The notes beneath the pieces are model-generated. The model saw only the letters and a list, made by a program, of their open reading frames with translations, was not told the origin of the DNA and ran no database searches. A program made the position numbers and the translations under genes. Source: Treponema sp. (GTDB lineage: Bacteria; Spirochaetota; Spirochaetia; Treponematales; Breznakiellaceae). Taken from it: a stretch of DNA of 41,128 bases. Shown here piece by piece: positions 1-7,872 of this stretch. The stretch is taken from positions 1 through 41,128 of the forward strand of contig WQZG01000025.1 in the NCBI GenBank assembly GCA_009780855.1. The letters run 5' to 3'. Numbering within the stretch: position 1 is the first letter of the stretch; the number at the start of each line of letters is the position of its first letter.

Positions 1-2
1 GC

Positions 3-821
3 AATTATTTTTTTATTTATGTATTTAAAATCGGGGTAATGGGCGCTGCGATTTCTACCCTGACCAGCCGTTCACTCGCAGCTGTCATTCTTACGGTTTT
101 ACTTATGAAGAACAGAAGGGGTCCGGTCAATCTGGACGGACTATTTAAATTCAATATCAACAGGCCAATCCTAAAAAGCATTCTGAATATCGGGATTCCC
201 AGCGCCCTGGAAAATTCAATGTTTCAGATTGGCCGGCTTTTTACGCAGCGGCTCTTTACCCCTTTTGGAACTACTGCCTTTGCCGCGAACGCGGTGACCA
301 GCACTTTAAATTCAATTTCGTTTATGCCCAGCAACGCGATAGGCATAGCGTTGATTACGGTAGTCGGCCAGTGCATCGGCGCCGGTGACATGGACGGCGC
401 CAAAAAATATACGGTTAAGTTAATGAAGTTTGCCTGGGTTGTAATTTTTATCATGAGCGCCCTTATGTTCTTCTTCAAAGATCCCATGATTAGCTGGTTC
501 AGCCTTGGCCCGGAAGCCCACGAACTTACCAAAACTTTTTTAAATGTATACTGTGTTTCGATGGCGGTCGCCTATGCTTTTGCCTTTACCCTGCCCAACG
601 CCCTGCGCGCCGCCGGAGACGCCAAATATGTAATGATCGCCGCCTCTGCTACCATGTGGACAATAAGGGTTACAGGCGCTTATTTTTTGGTCTATATACT
701 CAATACCGGCCCCATAGGCGTCTGGCTCGCGATGGGCATGGATATGGTCGCCAGAGCAATCTGTTTTTTGGCCCGCTGGCTCAGCGGAAAATGGCGGGAG
801 AAAAAAGTAATTTCAGAATAG
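3..821 (+). CDS. MATE family efflux transporter, C-terminal part (5' end outside window)
   Basis: This is the C-terminal half or more of a MATE-type (multidrug and toxic compound extrusion) membrane antiporter, which exports drugs or metabolites using a cation gradient. The frame is open to the left edge, and the residues before the first Met (FKIGVMGAA) read as the conserved 'GVxGAAIAT' region, so the ATG at 39 is internal and the true start lies upstream. Several hydrophobic helices are visible, with typical family phrases such as GIPSALENS, FMPSNAIGIA, VGQCIGAGD, ALRAAGDAKY and GPIGVWLAMG. The protein ends in a short basic tail (KWREKK). Hexokinase follows on the same strand after 84 bp with its own promoter, so they need not be cotranscribed. 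The substrate cannot be told from sequence. Confidence 0.9.
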   Translation, partial: NYFFIYVFKIGVMGAAISTLTSRSLAAVILTVLLMKNRRGPVNLDGLFKFNINRPILKSILNIGIPSALENSMFQIGRLFTQRLFTPFGTTAFAANAVTSTLNSISFMPSNAIGIALITVVGQCIGAGDMDGAKKYTVKLMKFAWVVIFIMSALMFFFKDPMISWFSLGPEAHELTKTFLNVYCVSMAVAYAFAFTLPNALRAAGDAKYVMIAASATMWTIRVTGAYFLVYILNTGPIGVWLAMGMDMVARAICFLARWLSGKWREKKVISE

Positions 822-843
822 GTTTCCCGGTGGTTTTTTCTTG

Positions 844-872
844 TTGTTTTATTGGAAAAAAGAATTTATACT
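844..872 (+). promoter_or_regulatory. sigma-70 promoter for hexokinase
   Basis: TTGTTT (844-849), 17-bp spacer, TATACT (867-872). Transcription would start near 879 and give a leader of about 27 nt that includes the GGGGGA ribosome binding site. This conventional arrangement contrasts with the leaderless-looking genes elsewhere in the window. Confidence 0.5.
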
Positions 873-905
873 AAGAAAAGGTTTTAATAATACCGGGGGA
901 TAATT

Positions 906-2264
906 ATGCCAGAAAAATTCGATCCGCAGGCCCTTTCAGATTTTGCCCGCTATAACGGTTTTCATTACGATAACATTGATCCGGTAAATCTGGCTAAAGA
1001 TGTGCTTGTTGACATGGAACGAGGACTTGACGGCAAACCGTCCAGCCTGCTGATGATCCCCACTTACGTAAGCCCGGCAGCGAAAGTTACGCCGGGTAAA
1101 ACTGTTATTGCCCTGGACGCCGGCGGCACCAATCTGCGCGCCGCGCTTGTCAGATTTGACGAGAACGGCAAAGCCGTAACCGGAGAAAGCCTCAAGGCGG
1201 CGATGCCAGGCTCCAAAGGCCGGATTGGCGCCGATGCCTTTTTTGATGAAATTGCCGCGGTGACCGCACCCCTTATTGAAAAATCAAAAGAACCTATCGC
1301 GGGCATTGGGTTTTGTTTTTCTTATTCAATGGAAATTACCAAAGAAGCCGACGGCATACTTTTGTACTTTAGTAAGGAAGTTGACGCGCCGGAGGTAATA
1401 GGGAAGGCCATAGGCAAAGGCCTTAAAGACGCGCTGGCCCGCAGGAAAGTCAAAACTCCTGAGCGGGTAGTTCTGCTCAATGACACAGCGGCAACGCTTT
1501 TGTCCGGACTTTCAGAAATTCCTGCAGGCGCCGGATTGATTACAGGGGCAGATCATTACGGCGCAGCGGCAGGGCCTGTTATCGGTCTTATCCTTGGTAC
1601 AGGATTTAACACCGCCTATCCTGAAACCAAAATTCCAAAAATCGGTTTTGATTCAGCCGGCTCCCAAATTGTAGTTTGCGAATCCGGGAATTTTGCCCAC
1701 CGCTACATGGGACCCCTCGATCACGAGTACGATAAAACCACGATTTCTCCGGGCGCGTACACGCTTGAAAAAGCCGCCGCCGGAGGCTACCTTGGCCCGC
1801 TGACTTTCCATTTTTTAAAACAGGCAGTCAGGGACGGCCTTATAAAATTCAGGCGGTCAGATGAATTTTTATCATGGCCGGGTTTGCAGACCAAAGATCT
1901 CGATGGGTTCCAGCACGCGCCGTTGGCAATGGAAGGCCCGGTCGGCAGCCTCTTTGGCAAAGACGAAATGGCCGCTGCAGCGGGGTTCTGTTATCTAACC
2001 TCCATTGTAACCGAACGCGGAGCAATGCTTTCTGCCGCTGTAGTGGCAGGGGCAGCGCAGCGGATTAACGCCGGCTTCGATCCGTTTTCTCCGCTGCGGA
2101 TCGCGGTTGAGGGAACAACTTTTATGGTATACAAGGGCATGAGAACCTCTCTGGAATCCTGGCTGCACATAATGCTGAACACAGGTAAACCCAGGTCTTA
2201 CTGCATAACACCGGTAGAGCAGGCAAGCCTTTTTGGTGCTGCGGTGGCGGCGCTGTCGGAGTAA
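906..2264 (+). CDS. hxk: Hexokinase (eukaryote-like, ROK-independent family)
   Basis: ATP-dependent hexose kinase making hexose 6-phosphate, the first step of glycolysis in the cytoplasm. It is the eukaryote-type hexokinase fold that treponemes carry rather than a ROK glucokinase. Visible motifs are the phosphate-1 loop LDAGGTNLRAALV (about residues 74-86), a substrate-loop region GFCFSYSMEI, the catalytic-Asp segment LLNDTAATLLSG (about 195), the phosphate-2 segment GLILGTGFNTAYPE, the glucose-binding Glu region VVCESGNFAH, and a C-terminal adenosine-site segment MLSAAVVAGAA. The 452 residues fit a single-domain hexokinase. The ATG at 906 follows a GGGGGA ribosome binding site. Sugar specificity (glucose, mannose, fructose) is not decided by these motifs. 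Confidence 0.93.
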   Translation: MPEKFDPQALSDFARYNGFHYDNIDPVNLAKDVLVDMERGLDGKPSSLLMIPTYVSPAAKVTPGKTVIALDAGGTNLRAALVRFDENGKAVTGESLKAAMPGSKGRIGADAFFDEIAAVTAPLIEKSKEPIAGIGFCFSYSMEITKEADGILLYFSKEVDAPEVIGKAIGKGLKDALARRKVKTPERVVLLNDTAATLLSGLSEIPAGAGLITGADHYGAAAGPVIGLILGTGFNTAYPETKIPKIGFDSAGSQIVVCESGNFAHRYMGPLDHEYDKTTISPGAYTLEKAAAGGYLGPLTFHFLKQAVRDGLIKFRRSDEFLSWPGLQTKDLDGFQHAPLAMEGPVGSLFGKDEMAAAAGFCYLTSIVTERGAMLSAAVVAGAAQRINAGFDPFSPLRIAVEGTTFMVYKGMRTSLESWLHIMLNTGKPRSYCITPVEQASLFGAAVAALSE

Positions 2265-2280
2265 GATATTAATAAAAAAG

Positions 2281-2346
2281 AATTCTCACAGAGTACACGA
2301 GGAACACGGGGAATCACAAAGAAAGAGGAAGGAAGAAGTAAGAAGA
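2281..2346. repeat. Degenerate purine-rich 7-bp-period tract
   Basis: Purine-rich intergenic tract that can be read in 7-base units (TCACAGA, GTACACG, AGGAACA, CGGGGAA, TCACAAA, GAAAGAG, GAAGGAA, GAAGTAA). It is the weakest member of the heptamer family that is much clearer at 11370, 19607 and 36313. It lies between hexokinase and the AT-rich island. Confidence 0.35.
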
Positions 2347-2358
2347 TGTATTTTTTCC

Positions 2359-2387
2359 TTGAAAAAACGAATTTTATATAATATAAT
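2359..2387 (+). promoter_or_regulatory. Strong sigma-70 promoter for the AT-rich island
   Basis: TTGAAA (2359-2364), 17-bp spacer, perfect TATAAT (2382-2387). It is the best consensus promoter in the left third of the window and drives the lipoprotein gene at 2412, which has an AAAGGAG ribosome binding site. Confidence 0.65.
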
Positions 2388-2411
2388 TTACTAATTAAAA
2401 GGAGTAATTAT

Positions 2412-3035
2412 ATGAAAAAAATTCATTGTGAAAAAATTAATGATATTAAATTTTCCCCTGCTTGCCTGGTGCTTGTGGTATTGATAATTCATGTACTCGG
2501 CGGCTGTGGAAGTTATGCTAAATACAACAATTTGGCAAAAGAACATGATTTTAAGTTTTTTTTCCCAAGCGCATCATTTTACAATACTTATGATAATGTT
2601 GACGAAGCTTATGACTTTGTTAATACGGCATTATTAAAATTTGGTACTACTGCAGGTAAGTCGCTTGCCAAAGGAATACCCGGCAAACTCGACAGATCTG
2701 ATGTCAATTTAGAGAAACCTGTTACAGTAGCATGTTTCATTGATGCATATGATTCAAATAATAGATATGTCAGTTCTTTAGCTTTTTTAGCTGCTAATAA
2801 TGATACGATGGAAAATATTATTAGAACGGGAATTTCTGCTACAGTAGTTTTTTTAGTTTTTTATGAAGACCGTGCAATTTCTATTGCCGGTTATTATTTA
2901 AAAAGTAGATATACTTATCAATCTTCCAGCCAACATAAATTTTTCACTTTCATGACAAAAAACTATATACCTGTTTACCCGCTTATGTGGTCCAACGATA
3001 AAGCATTTCAATACCTACGCAAGGAAATTGATTAG
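2412..3035 (+). CDS. Hypothetical lipoprotein
   Basis: No family recognised. The 207-residue product starts with a charged n-region and a hydrophobic helix (about residues 16-30) ending in VLGGC, a good spirochaetal lipobox with the lipidated Cys near 32, so a membrane-anchored lipoprotein is expected. The mature part is soluble-looking, with an internal Ala/Val/Phe-rich stretch (TGISATVVFLVFYEDRA) and many aromatic residues near the end. A strong promoter and an AAAGGAG ribosome binding site precede it. The caspase-like gene follows after 62 bp with its own -10 element. Its codons are visibly AT-rich (AAT, ATA, TTA, AAA) compared with hexokinase upstream and rqcH downstream, consistent with recent acquisition together with its neighbour. 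Function unknown. Confidence 0.7.
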   Translation: MKKIHCEKINDIKFSPACLVLVVLIIHVLGGCGSYAKYNNLAKEHDFKFFFPSASFYNTYDNVDEAYDFVNTALLKFGTTAGKSLAKGIPGKLDRSDVNLEKPVTVACFIDAYDSNNRYVSSLAFLAANNDTMENIIRTGISATVVFLVFYEDRAISIAGYYLKSRYTYQSSSQHKFFTFMTKNYIPVYPLMWSNDKAFQYLRKEID

Positions 3036-3040
3036 AATAT

Positions 3041-3069
3041 TTAATAAATTTCCAAAAGAAGGTTATAAT
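3041..3069 (+). promoter_or_regulatory. Candidate promoter for the caspase-like gene
   Basis: Perfect TATAAT at 3064-3069 with a poor -35 (TTAATA, 3041-3046) 17 bp upstream. It would give a leader of about 22 nt containing the AGTAGGA ribosome binding site of the gene at 3098. Confidence 0.4.
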
Positions 3070-3097
3070 TTTATATTCAGTTAAAAGTAGGATATGC

Positions 3098-4972
3098 ATG
3101 AAAAAATTATTAACAGTTTTATTTTTTTTATTAACAGTTTCTTCTTTTTCGCAGCAAAAATTCGCACTGGTCATTGGTAATGGAAATTACTCTGGAATAT
3201 CGAACCTTAAAAATCCAGTAAATGATGCGAATGATATGGAAGCTGCATTAAAAGATTTAGGTTTTTCTGTAGATAAAGTCATTGACGGGACTCTCGAACA
3301 AATGGAAAATTCTGTCCTTTCTTTTTCCAGAAAACTTGGAATTTCATATAATACATACGGTTTTTTCTTTTATGCTGGTCACGGAGTACAATCTAGCGGC
3401 GAAAACTATTTAATTCCGGTCACAGCTGATAATATCCGGAGCGAAACTCAGCTGCGTGAACGTGCAGTTTCCTTACAGTTTATTCTGGATTCAATGGGTG
3501 ATGCAGGAAACGAATTGAATATGATAGTACTTGATGCATGCCGTGATAACCCATTTGGATGGGCCCGTGGTGGCAGTCGTGGACTTAGTGTATTAAGCAA
3601 TGCGCCTAGTGGCAGCATTGTCATGTATGCAACCAGTGCAAATTCTACAGCTGATGACGGAACAGGACGCAACGGATTATTTTCCGGTTGTCTGCTTAAC
3701 AATATTAAGACACAGGGACTTAGTGTATATGATATTTTTGACAGAACAATGGAAAATGTTATAAACATTACTAGCGGCAGACAACATCCTGAATTGTCGC
3801 TTAGATTTCCTGGGGCTTCCAGAACCTATCTTAATTCTATCCCAGTAGATATCACTCCTCAAATTGCATTAATTCCAGTTCCGCCAAAACCTACAAATTT
3901 ACGCGCTGGTATTCCCGGAACAGATAGTGTAACAATAGCTTGGGACAGTGCAGGTCCTGGAATCACTTATAAGTTGTATTGGAGTTCCCAAAACGATCCT
4001 GCCAATGCAAATATTTTGAGCAACGCTATTATTGAAACTACTATAAACATCAATGGGTTAATTAGTGGGACTAATTATTATTTTTGGGTGACATCTGTTC
4101 AAAATGATCAAGAAAGTCAGAAGTCAACTGAAATATTCGTAAAAACAGCTATACCTGTAATTACACAAGTTGTACAACCTCCTGCTAGATCTGTACGTAC
4201 TATTCCTGATGGTTATGTCATTATTTCAGGCGGTACATTTTTAATGGGAAGCTCTACTAAAGAACTAAACAGGAATAATAATGAGACACAACACCAGGTA
4301 ACTGTAAATTCTTTTATTATGGGTAAATATGAAGTAACGCAGAATGAATACCAGGAAATAATGGGAGGCAATTCCAGTATTAAGGATGTATTTAAGGGTG
4401 AGAATTTACCCATTGTATATGTAAATTGGATTAATGCAATCAATTATTGTAATAAAATTAGCGAACGTGATGGTCTTACACCTGTTTATAACATCAAAAT
4501 AAGCCAAACTCAGAAATGGGATGTAACCTGGAACCATAATGCAGATGGTTACCGTTTACCAACAGAAGCAGAATGGGAGTATGCATGCAGAGCCGGAACT
4601 GTCACCCCTTTTAATACTGGTAATAATATAACCTCAGATCAAGCAAATTTTAATGCTACTAATCCTTATAATAATAATCCAAAAGGTGAATTCCGAAAAA
4701 TTTTAATGCCTGTTGGAAGTTTTCCAGCTAATAATTTTGGCTTGTATGATATGCATGGGAATGTTTGGGAATGGTGCTGGGATTTATTCGGGAATTATTC
4801 TAGCGGAGCCCAAAATAATCCTTTAGGATCTACTACTGGTACAACTCATGTTGTGCGCGGTGGTTCGTGGGATCGGGATGCACAGAGTCTTCGATCGGCT
4901 TTTAGATATTTTTATGATGTAGATTATATAGGTAATAATATAGGTTTTCGTGTAGTAAGATCCTGGGAGTAA
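3098..4972 (+). CDS. Secreted caspase-like protease with FN3 and FGE-sulfatase-like (SUMF1) domains
   Basis: Three-part exported protein. Residues 1-19 are a signal peptide (cut near SFS-QQ). Residues 20-250 are a caspase/metacaspase (peptidase C14) domain with the His of YAGHG (H95) and the Cys of LDACRD (C148), so the catalytic dyad is intact. About 270-350 reads as a fibronectin type III module (KPTNLRAG, GTNYYFWVTS). About 368-622 is an FGE-sulfatase fold (GTFLMGSS, GKYEVTQNEY, RLPTEAEWEYACRAGT, GNVWEWCWD, VRGGSW, GFRVV). The two cysteines that perform formylglycine generation in true FGE are absent: the segment after VRGGSW reads DRDAQSLRSAF. The last domain is therefore probably a binding fold. 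The C-terminus resembles variable regions of diversity-generating retroelement targets. The gene is AT-rich, ends 6 bp from the convergent rqcH stop, and has an AGTAGGA ribosome binding site. Domain calls are firm; the role is unknown. Confidence 0.88.
   Translation: MKKLLTVLFFLLTVSSFSQQKFALVIGNGNYSGISNLKNPVNDANDMEAALKDLGFSVDKVIDGTLEQMENSVLSFSRKLGISYNTYGFFFYAGHGVQSSGENYLIPVTADNIRSETQLRERAVSLQFILDSMGDAGNELNMIVLDACRDNPFGWARGGSRGLSVLSNAPSGSIVMYATSANSTADDGTGRNGLFSGCLLNNIKTQGLSVYDIFDRTMENVINITSGRQHPELSLRFPGASRTYLNSIPVDITPQIALIPVPPKPTNLRAGIPGTDSVTIAWDSAGPGITYKLYWSSQNDPANANILSNAIIETTININGLISGTNYYFWVTSVQNDQESQKSTEIFVKTAIPVITQVVQPPARSVRTIPDGYVIISGGTFLMGSSTKELNRNNNETQHQVTVNSFIMGKYEVTQNEYQEIMGGNSSIKDVFKGENLPIVYVNWINAINYCNKISERDGLTPVYNIKISQTQKWDVTWNHNADGYRLPTEAEWEYACRAGTVTPFNTGNNITSDQANFNATNPYNNNPKGEFRKILMPVGSFPANNFGLYDMHGNVWEWCWDLFGNYSSGAQNNPLGSTTGTTHVVRGGSWDRDAQSLRSAFRYFYDVDYIGNNIGFRVVRSWE
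4862..4957 (+). other. Possible DGR-type variable region at the 3' end of the caspase/FGE-like gene
   Basis: The segment encodes GGSW, then a run rich in Asp, Arg, Tyr and Phe, then NNIGFRVV. It matches in layout the variable repeat of FGE-fold targets of diversity-generating retroelements, where template AAY codons are mutated at adenines. Codons at the expected variable sites (GAT, GAT, AGT, CTT, TTT, TAT, TTT, TAT, GAT, GAT, TAT) all end in T, as an AAT template would give. General AT bias would do the same, and no template repeat or reverse transcriptase lies in the window. Confidence 0.3.
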
Positions 4973-4978
4973 CTGCGC

Positions 4979-6457
4979 CTAGACCCTGCAGGTTTCAAGT
5001 TCCCGCAGCCTGCTCTCTTCAACTTTGACGTGCAGGTTTTTTTCCTGGGTGGGAATTACCAGGCCTTTGGGTCCGTTCTTCGCGCGCCGCAGATATTTTA
5101 CCGGGGTGTAAAACAGATTGCCCTCACCGTTGTTGCGGCCCTTTGAATAAAAAATCGCGAGGTTCCCTGCGTCAAGCATAATTTCCAGCGGGTATGATTT
5201 TCCTGCCCGCTGTTTTATAAAAACGTATGAACCCGGGAAGTCCCTCGCATGCAGCCAGAGATCGTTTCCTTTAACATGCTTCCGCAGCAGCGCGTCGTTT
5301 TCGGCTGCGTCCCTGCCGACTATAATCAGCCAGTCTTTGCGGCGGAATGACAGGCCCGGTCTTTTTGCGTCATCTTTTTTTGTCGGAGGGTTAATTTTTC
5401 CGCCGGAAATAAGCAGCTTGTTGAGATTAAGCGGATTGGTCTCCGCAAACAAACCGGCCAGAGTTTTTTCAAGGCCGGCCAGTTCTTTTTGTCCCTGTCC
5501 GATTTCCGTACGGATTTCTTCCAAACCGCTTTTTGCTTTGCGGTACTGTTCGTAATAGGATTCGGCGGAGGCAGCCGGACTTTTGCCTGTGTCAAGTTTT
5601 ATTCGGATCATGGAAGGGCCGCTTTTATCGGCTGCGTAAAAATTTTCGGCTTCAAGCCACTGCGTTCCCGGTTTTATCGCGCCCAGGTTAGCAAGTATTA
5701 TATCGCCGTACTGTTTGAGCTGATCGGCCGCTGCGAATTCGGTTTCCTTTTCCTTTAGTTTTTCCAGAGACGCCGCAAGCCGGTTGATGCGTCCTTCAAA
5801 ATTTCGCCGCGCCTGCTCCCTCAGCGACTCAAGCGAAAGCGCCCCTCCCTGCCCGGAGTACCACGCGTCGATTTTCCGGCTGAACGAAGCGTCCGGCGGC
5901 AAAGTTGAAAGGAATTCATCACTGAACTGCCGGATTGCGTATTCCCTGATTGGTTTCCCTGTGGCAACATCGTGTCCGGCGGCGGGTTCCGGTTTATACA
6001 TGCCGCCGGTAACTTCGCCCTTTTTTGGAATGCGGCGCATTGCATCAAGGATTTTGTTTTCGGTATCCGTAACGATTACATTGGCCGCGTTTGACCAGAG
6101 CCTGAGATATATGTAAAAAAATTCTTCTGTCTGGGTTTCGTTTACATGCCGGACTGTAAACCTGACTATCCTGTCGGTCCCAAGCTGTACTGCCTCTGTA
6201 AACCTGCTGTTGATTATGCGGGAATTTAAAAATTCAGCGAACCTGAGCGGCCTCTCGCTTTTTGGTACAGAGTCAAAAGTCTCGTGCAGCCTGCACGCAC
6301 CGGGACTAAGCGAAATCAGCAGGGTTTTTGCGCCGTCGGAACCGTAAAGTTTAAGCGAAAGTACATCGTAGGCGCTCTGCACCGCCTTCTGGATTTGCAT
6401 ACCCGGCAAACGCAGCTCATCGAGTATGAGGTTTATTTCTTTCCAGTTCAGGGACAT
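4979..6457 (-). CDS. rqcH: NFACT family ribosome quality-control protein RqcH (FbpA/NEMF-like)
   Basis: Bacterial homologue of Rqc2/NEMF: it binds obstructed 50S subunits carrying peptidyl-tRNA and recruits alanyl-tRNA to add C-terminal Ala tails that mark the chain for degradation. The NFACT-N domain covers about residues 1-190 and keeps the Asp-Arg pair of the tRNA-recognition motif (GTDRIVRF, D95-R96; D97-R98 in Bacillus subtilis). A helical, charged middle (about 205-340, KLKEKETEF, SGLEEIRTEIGQG) should form the coiled-coil arm. The NFACT-R domain follows at about 365-480 (VGRDAAENDALL, LWLHARDFPGSYVFIK, KYLRRAKNG). At 492 residues it is shorter than the roughly 570 of Firmicutes members. 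Older databases may call it a fibronectin-binding protein. No ribosome binding site precedes the ATG; a TATACT lies six bases upstream. Confidence 0.9.
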   Translation of the reverse strand: MSLNWKEINLILDELRLPGMQIQKAVQSAYDVLSLKLYGSDGAKTLLISLSPGACRLHETFDSVPKSERPLRFAEFLNSRIINSRFTEAVQLGTDRIVRFTVRHVNETQTEEFFYIYLRLWSNAANVIVTDTENKILDAMRRIPKKGEVTGGMYKPEPAAGHDVATGKPIREYAIRQFSDEFLSTLPPDASFSRKIDAWYSGQGGALSLESLREQARRNFEGRINRLAASLEKLKEKETEFAAADQLKQYGDIILANLGAIKPGTQWLEAENFYAADKSGPSMIRIKLDTGKSPAASAESYYEQYRKAKSGLEEIRTEIGQGQKELAGLEKTLAGLFAETNPLNLNKLLISGGKINPPTKKDDAKRPGLSFRRKDWLIIVGRDAAENDALLRKHVKGNDLWLHARDFPGSYVFIKQRAGKSYPLEIMLDAGNLAIFYSKGRNNGEGNLFYTPVKYLRRAKNGPKGLVIPTQEKNLHVKVEESRLRELETCRV

Positions 6458-6463
6458 GGGATA

Positions 6464-6469
6464 AGTATA
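6464..6469 (-). promoter_or_regulatory. -10 element placed for a leaderless rqcH mRNA
   Basis: On the minus strand TATACT is followed by six bases (TATCCC) and then the rqcH ATG, so the predicted first transcribed base is the A of the start codon. No convincing -35 and no Shine-Dalgarno are visible. Confidence 0.5.
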
Positions 6470-6636
6470 ACGTTTTACCGCAGTTGGTAACAGACTGTTA
6501 TTAATTGTTATTAATTGTAAGTTGAATTTTCAGCCATGAATGGTTATTATTTAAACAATTATGATAATTAAAATCAATAATTTTGGTGATATTTTAATGT
6601 CCAGACCGGCAGGCCGGGAAGCATTTTTATTGGCCA

Positions 6637-7872
6637 ATGCTTATGCATTTAAGAGGCATCCTTAAAAACTGTATTGCAATGACAATGCGTTTGCGGGCTG
6701 CGCTTCTTTTAATAACCTTTGTTTGTCCGGCTCTGTTTCCGCAGACCCCGGTTATCCCGAAAGCTGACACATTCCCGCAGGCTGCAGTGATTGCCGCGTC
6801 ATTGAGTGACAACGATTTGGCGGCACAGGTTCTGCTTACCGGCATTGACGGTAAAATAAATCTTGTTCCGGCGATGATATCTCTTTTACAAAAAATTCCT
6901 GCGGGCGGGATTTTACTGTTTAAATACAATCTGGATTCGTCCAATGCCGATGTAAAAAAACTGCTTTCGCAGACCGCCGCGATCGTATCCGCAAGAACAG
7001 GCATCCGGCCGTTCATGGCCGCGGATCACGAAGGCGGCCTGGTTAACCGTTTCGGCGCCGGGGTGCAAAAACTTCCCTCGGCATACTCATTTTGGGAGCT
7101 TGCCCAAAGTGAAGGTATTTTTGCGGCCCTGTCCCGTGCGGATTTTCTTTACCGGCAATCGGCCGCAGAGATTGGCGGCCTTGGCATAAATATGGTTCTG
7201 GGACCAGTCGCAGAAATTTTAAACGATGACAACAGCGATTTTCTTGGTACCCGTTCTTATGGTCCGGACGCAGGTTTTACCGCGAACGCAGCTTCAGTAT
7301 TTATTCATGCAATGGAGACAGCCGGCATTGCCTGCGTTCCAAAACACTTCCCCAGCAGCGGCGCCGGCGACCCGCACCTTGGCTCTGACTTTATCGCCGC
7401 GGACAGACCGGAGCTGGACAGATTGACCTGGCCTTTTGCCGCGCTGATAAAAAGCATTCATGTACCCGCGATAATGGTTTCCCATGTCATGGTTCCGGCC
7501 GTGGACGCGGTTAACAACGCCAGCCTGTCAAATGAAGTTATTACGGTTTGGCTGCGGAAGGAACTGGGGTTTGACGGCATTGTCATCGCCGATGATTTTT
7601 CAATGAAGGCCGTTTCCGATAAAGGCATAAGTACCGAAGAAGCTGTTGTCCGCGCACTTAACGCAGGCGCGGATATGGTTATGTGCTGGCCGTCCAACCT
7701 GGCTTCAGTTCACGCCGCTATAATTGCCGCTGTAAGGAGCGGCAGCCTTCCGCGCGCAAAACTGGAAGTAGCGGTTACCCGTATACTGGCGGAAAAAATC
7801 CGTTACGGGCTTATTGGTTCAGAGCTTATCGGCTCCGGACTTATTGGCTCCGGACACATCAGAGGCGTGTGA
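6637..7872 (+). CDS. nagZ: Glycoside hydrolase family 3, beta-N-acetylhexosaminidase (NagZ-like), exported
   Basis: GH3 enzyme expected to remove N-acetylglucosamine from muropeptides or chitin-type oligosaccharides. Visible are ADHEGGLVNRF, the loop KHFPSSGAGDPH (about 236-247) with the Asp-x-His pair typical of NagZ general acid/base dyads, and the nucleophile region GIVIADDFSM with D319 as the likely nucleophile. Unlike cytoplasmic NagZ it has a hydrophobic N-terminal segment (LRAALLLITFVCPALF), so export is likely. The start is uncertain: Met codons at 6637, 6643, 6679 and 6685 are all in frame and none has a good ribosome binding site; the last two give a more normal signal peptide. The C-terminus carries three LIGSx repeats. 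The stop codon overlaps the next start by one base, implying translational coupling to the pseudouridine synthase. Confidence 0.85.
   Translation: MLMHLRGILKNCIAMTMRLRAALLLITFVCPALFPQTPVIPKADTFPQAAVIAASLSDNDLAAQVLLTGIDGKINLVPAMISLLQKIPAGGILLFKYNLDSSNADVKKLLSQTAAIVSARTGIRPFMAADHEGGLVNRFGAGVQKLPSAYSFWELAQSEGIFAALSRADFLYRQSAAEIGGLGINMVLGPVAEILNDDNSDFLGTRSYGPDAGFTANAASVFIHAMETAGIACVPKHFPSSGAGDPHLGSDFIAADRPELDRLTWPFAALIKSIHVPAIMVSHVMVPAVDAVNNASLSNEVITVWLRKELGFDGIVIADDFSMKAVSDKGISTEEAVVRALNAGADMVMCWPSNLASVHAAIIAAVRSGSLPRAKLEVAVTRILAEKIRYGLIGSELIGSGLIGSGHIRGV
7810..7854 (+). repeat. Three 15-bp in-frame tandem repeats (LIGSE/LIGSG/LIGSG)
   Basis: Units at 7810-7824, 7825-7839 and 7840-7854 encode the near C-terminal repeat of the GH3 enzyme. 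They lie beyond the catalytic domain and being multiples of three can change length without a frameshift. Confidence 0.8.

Noticed and set aside
2264-2412. tRNA or small RNA gene between hexokinase and the lipoprotein
   Set aside because: No cloverleaf, no GTTCRA-type T-loop; only a purine-rich tract and a promoter are visible. Other intergenic gaps were likewise negative for tRNA.
4979-6457. Annotation of the NFACT gene as a fibronectin-binding adhesin
   Set aside because: No signal peptide; the NFACT-N Asp-Arg motif and NFACT-R domain match the ribosome-quality-control factor RqcH.
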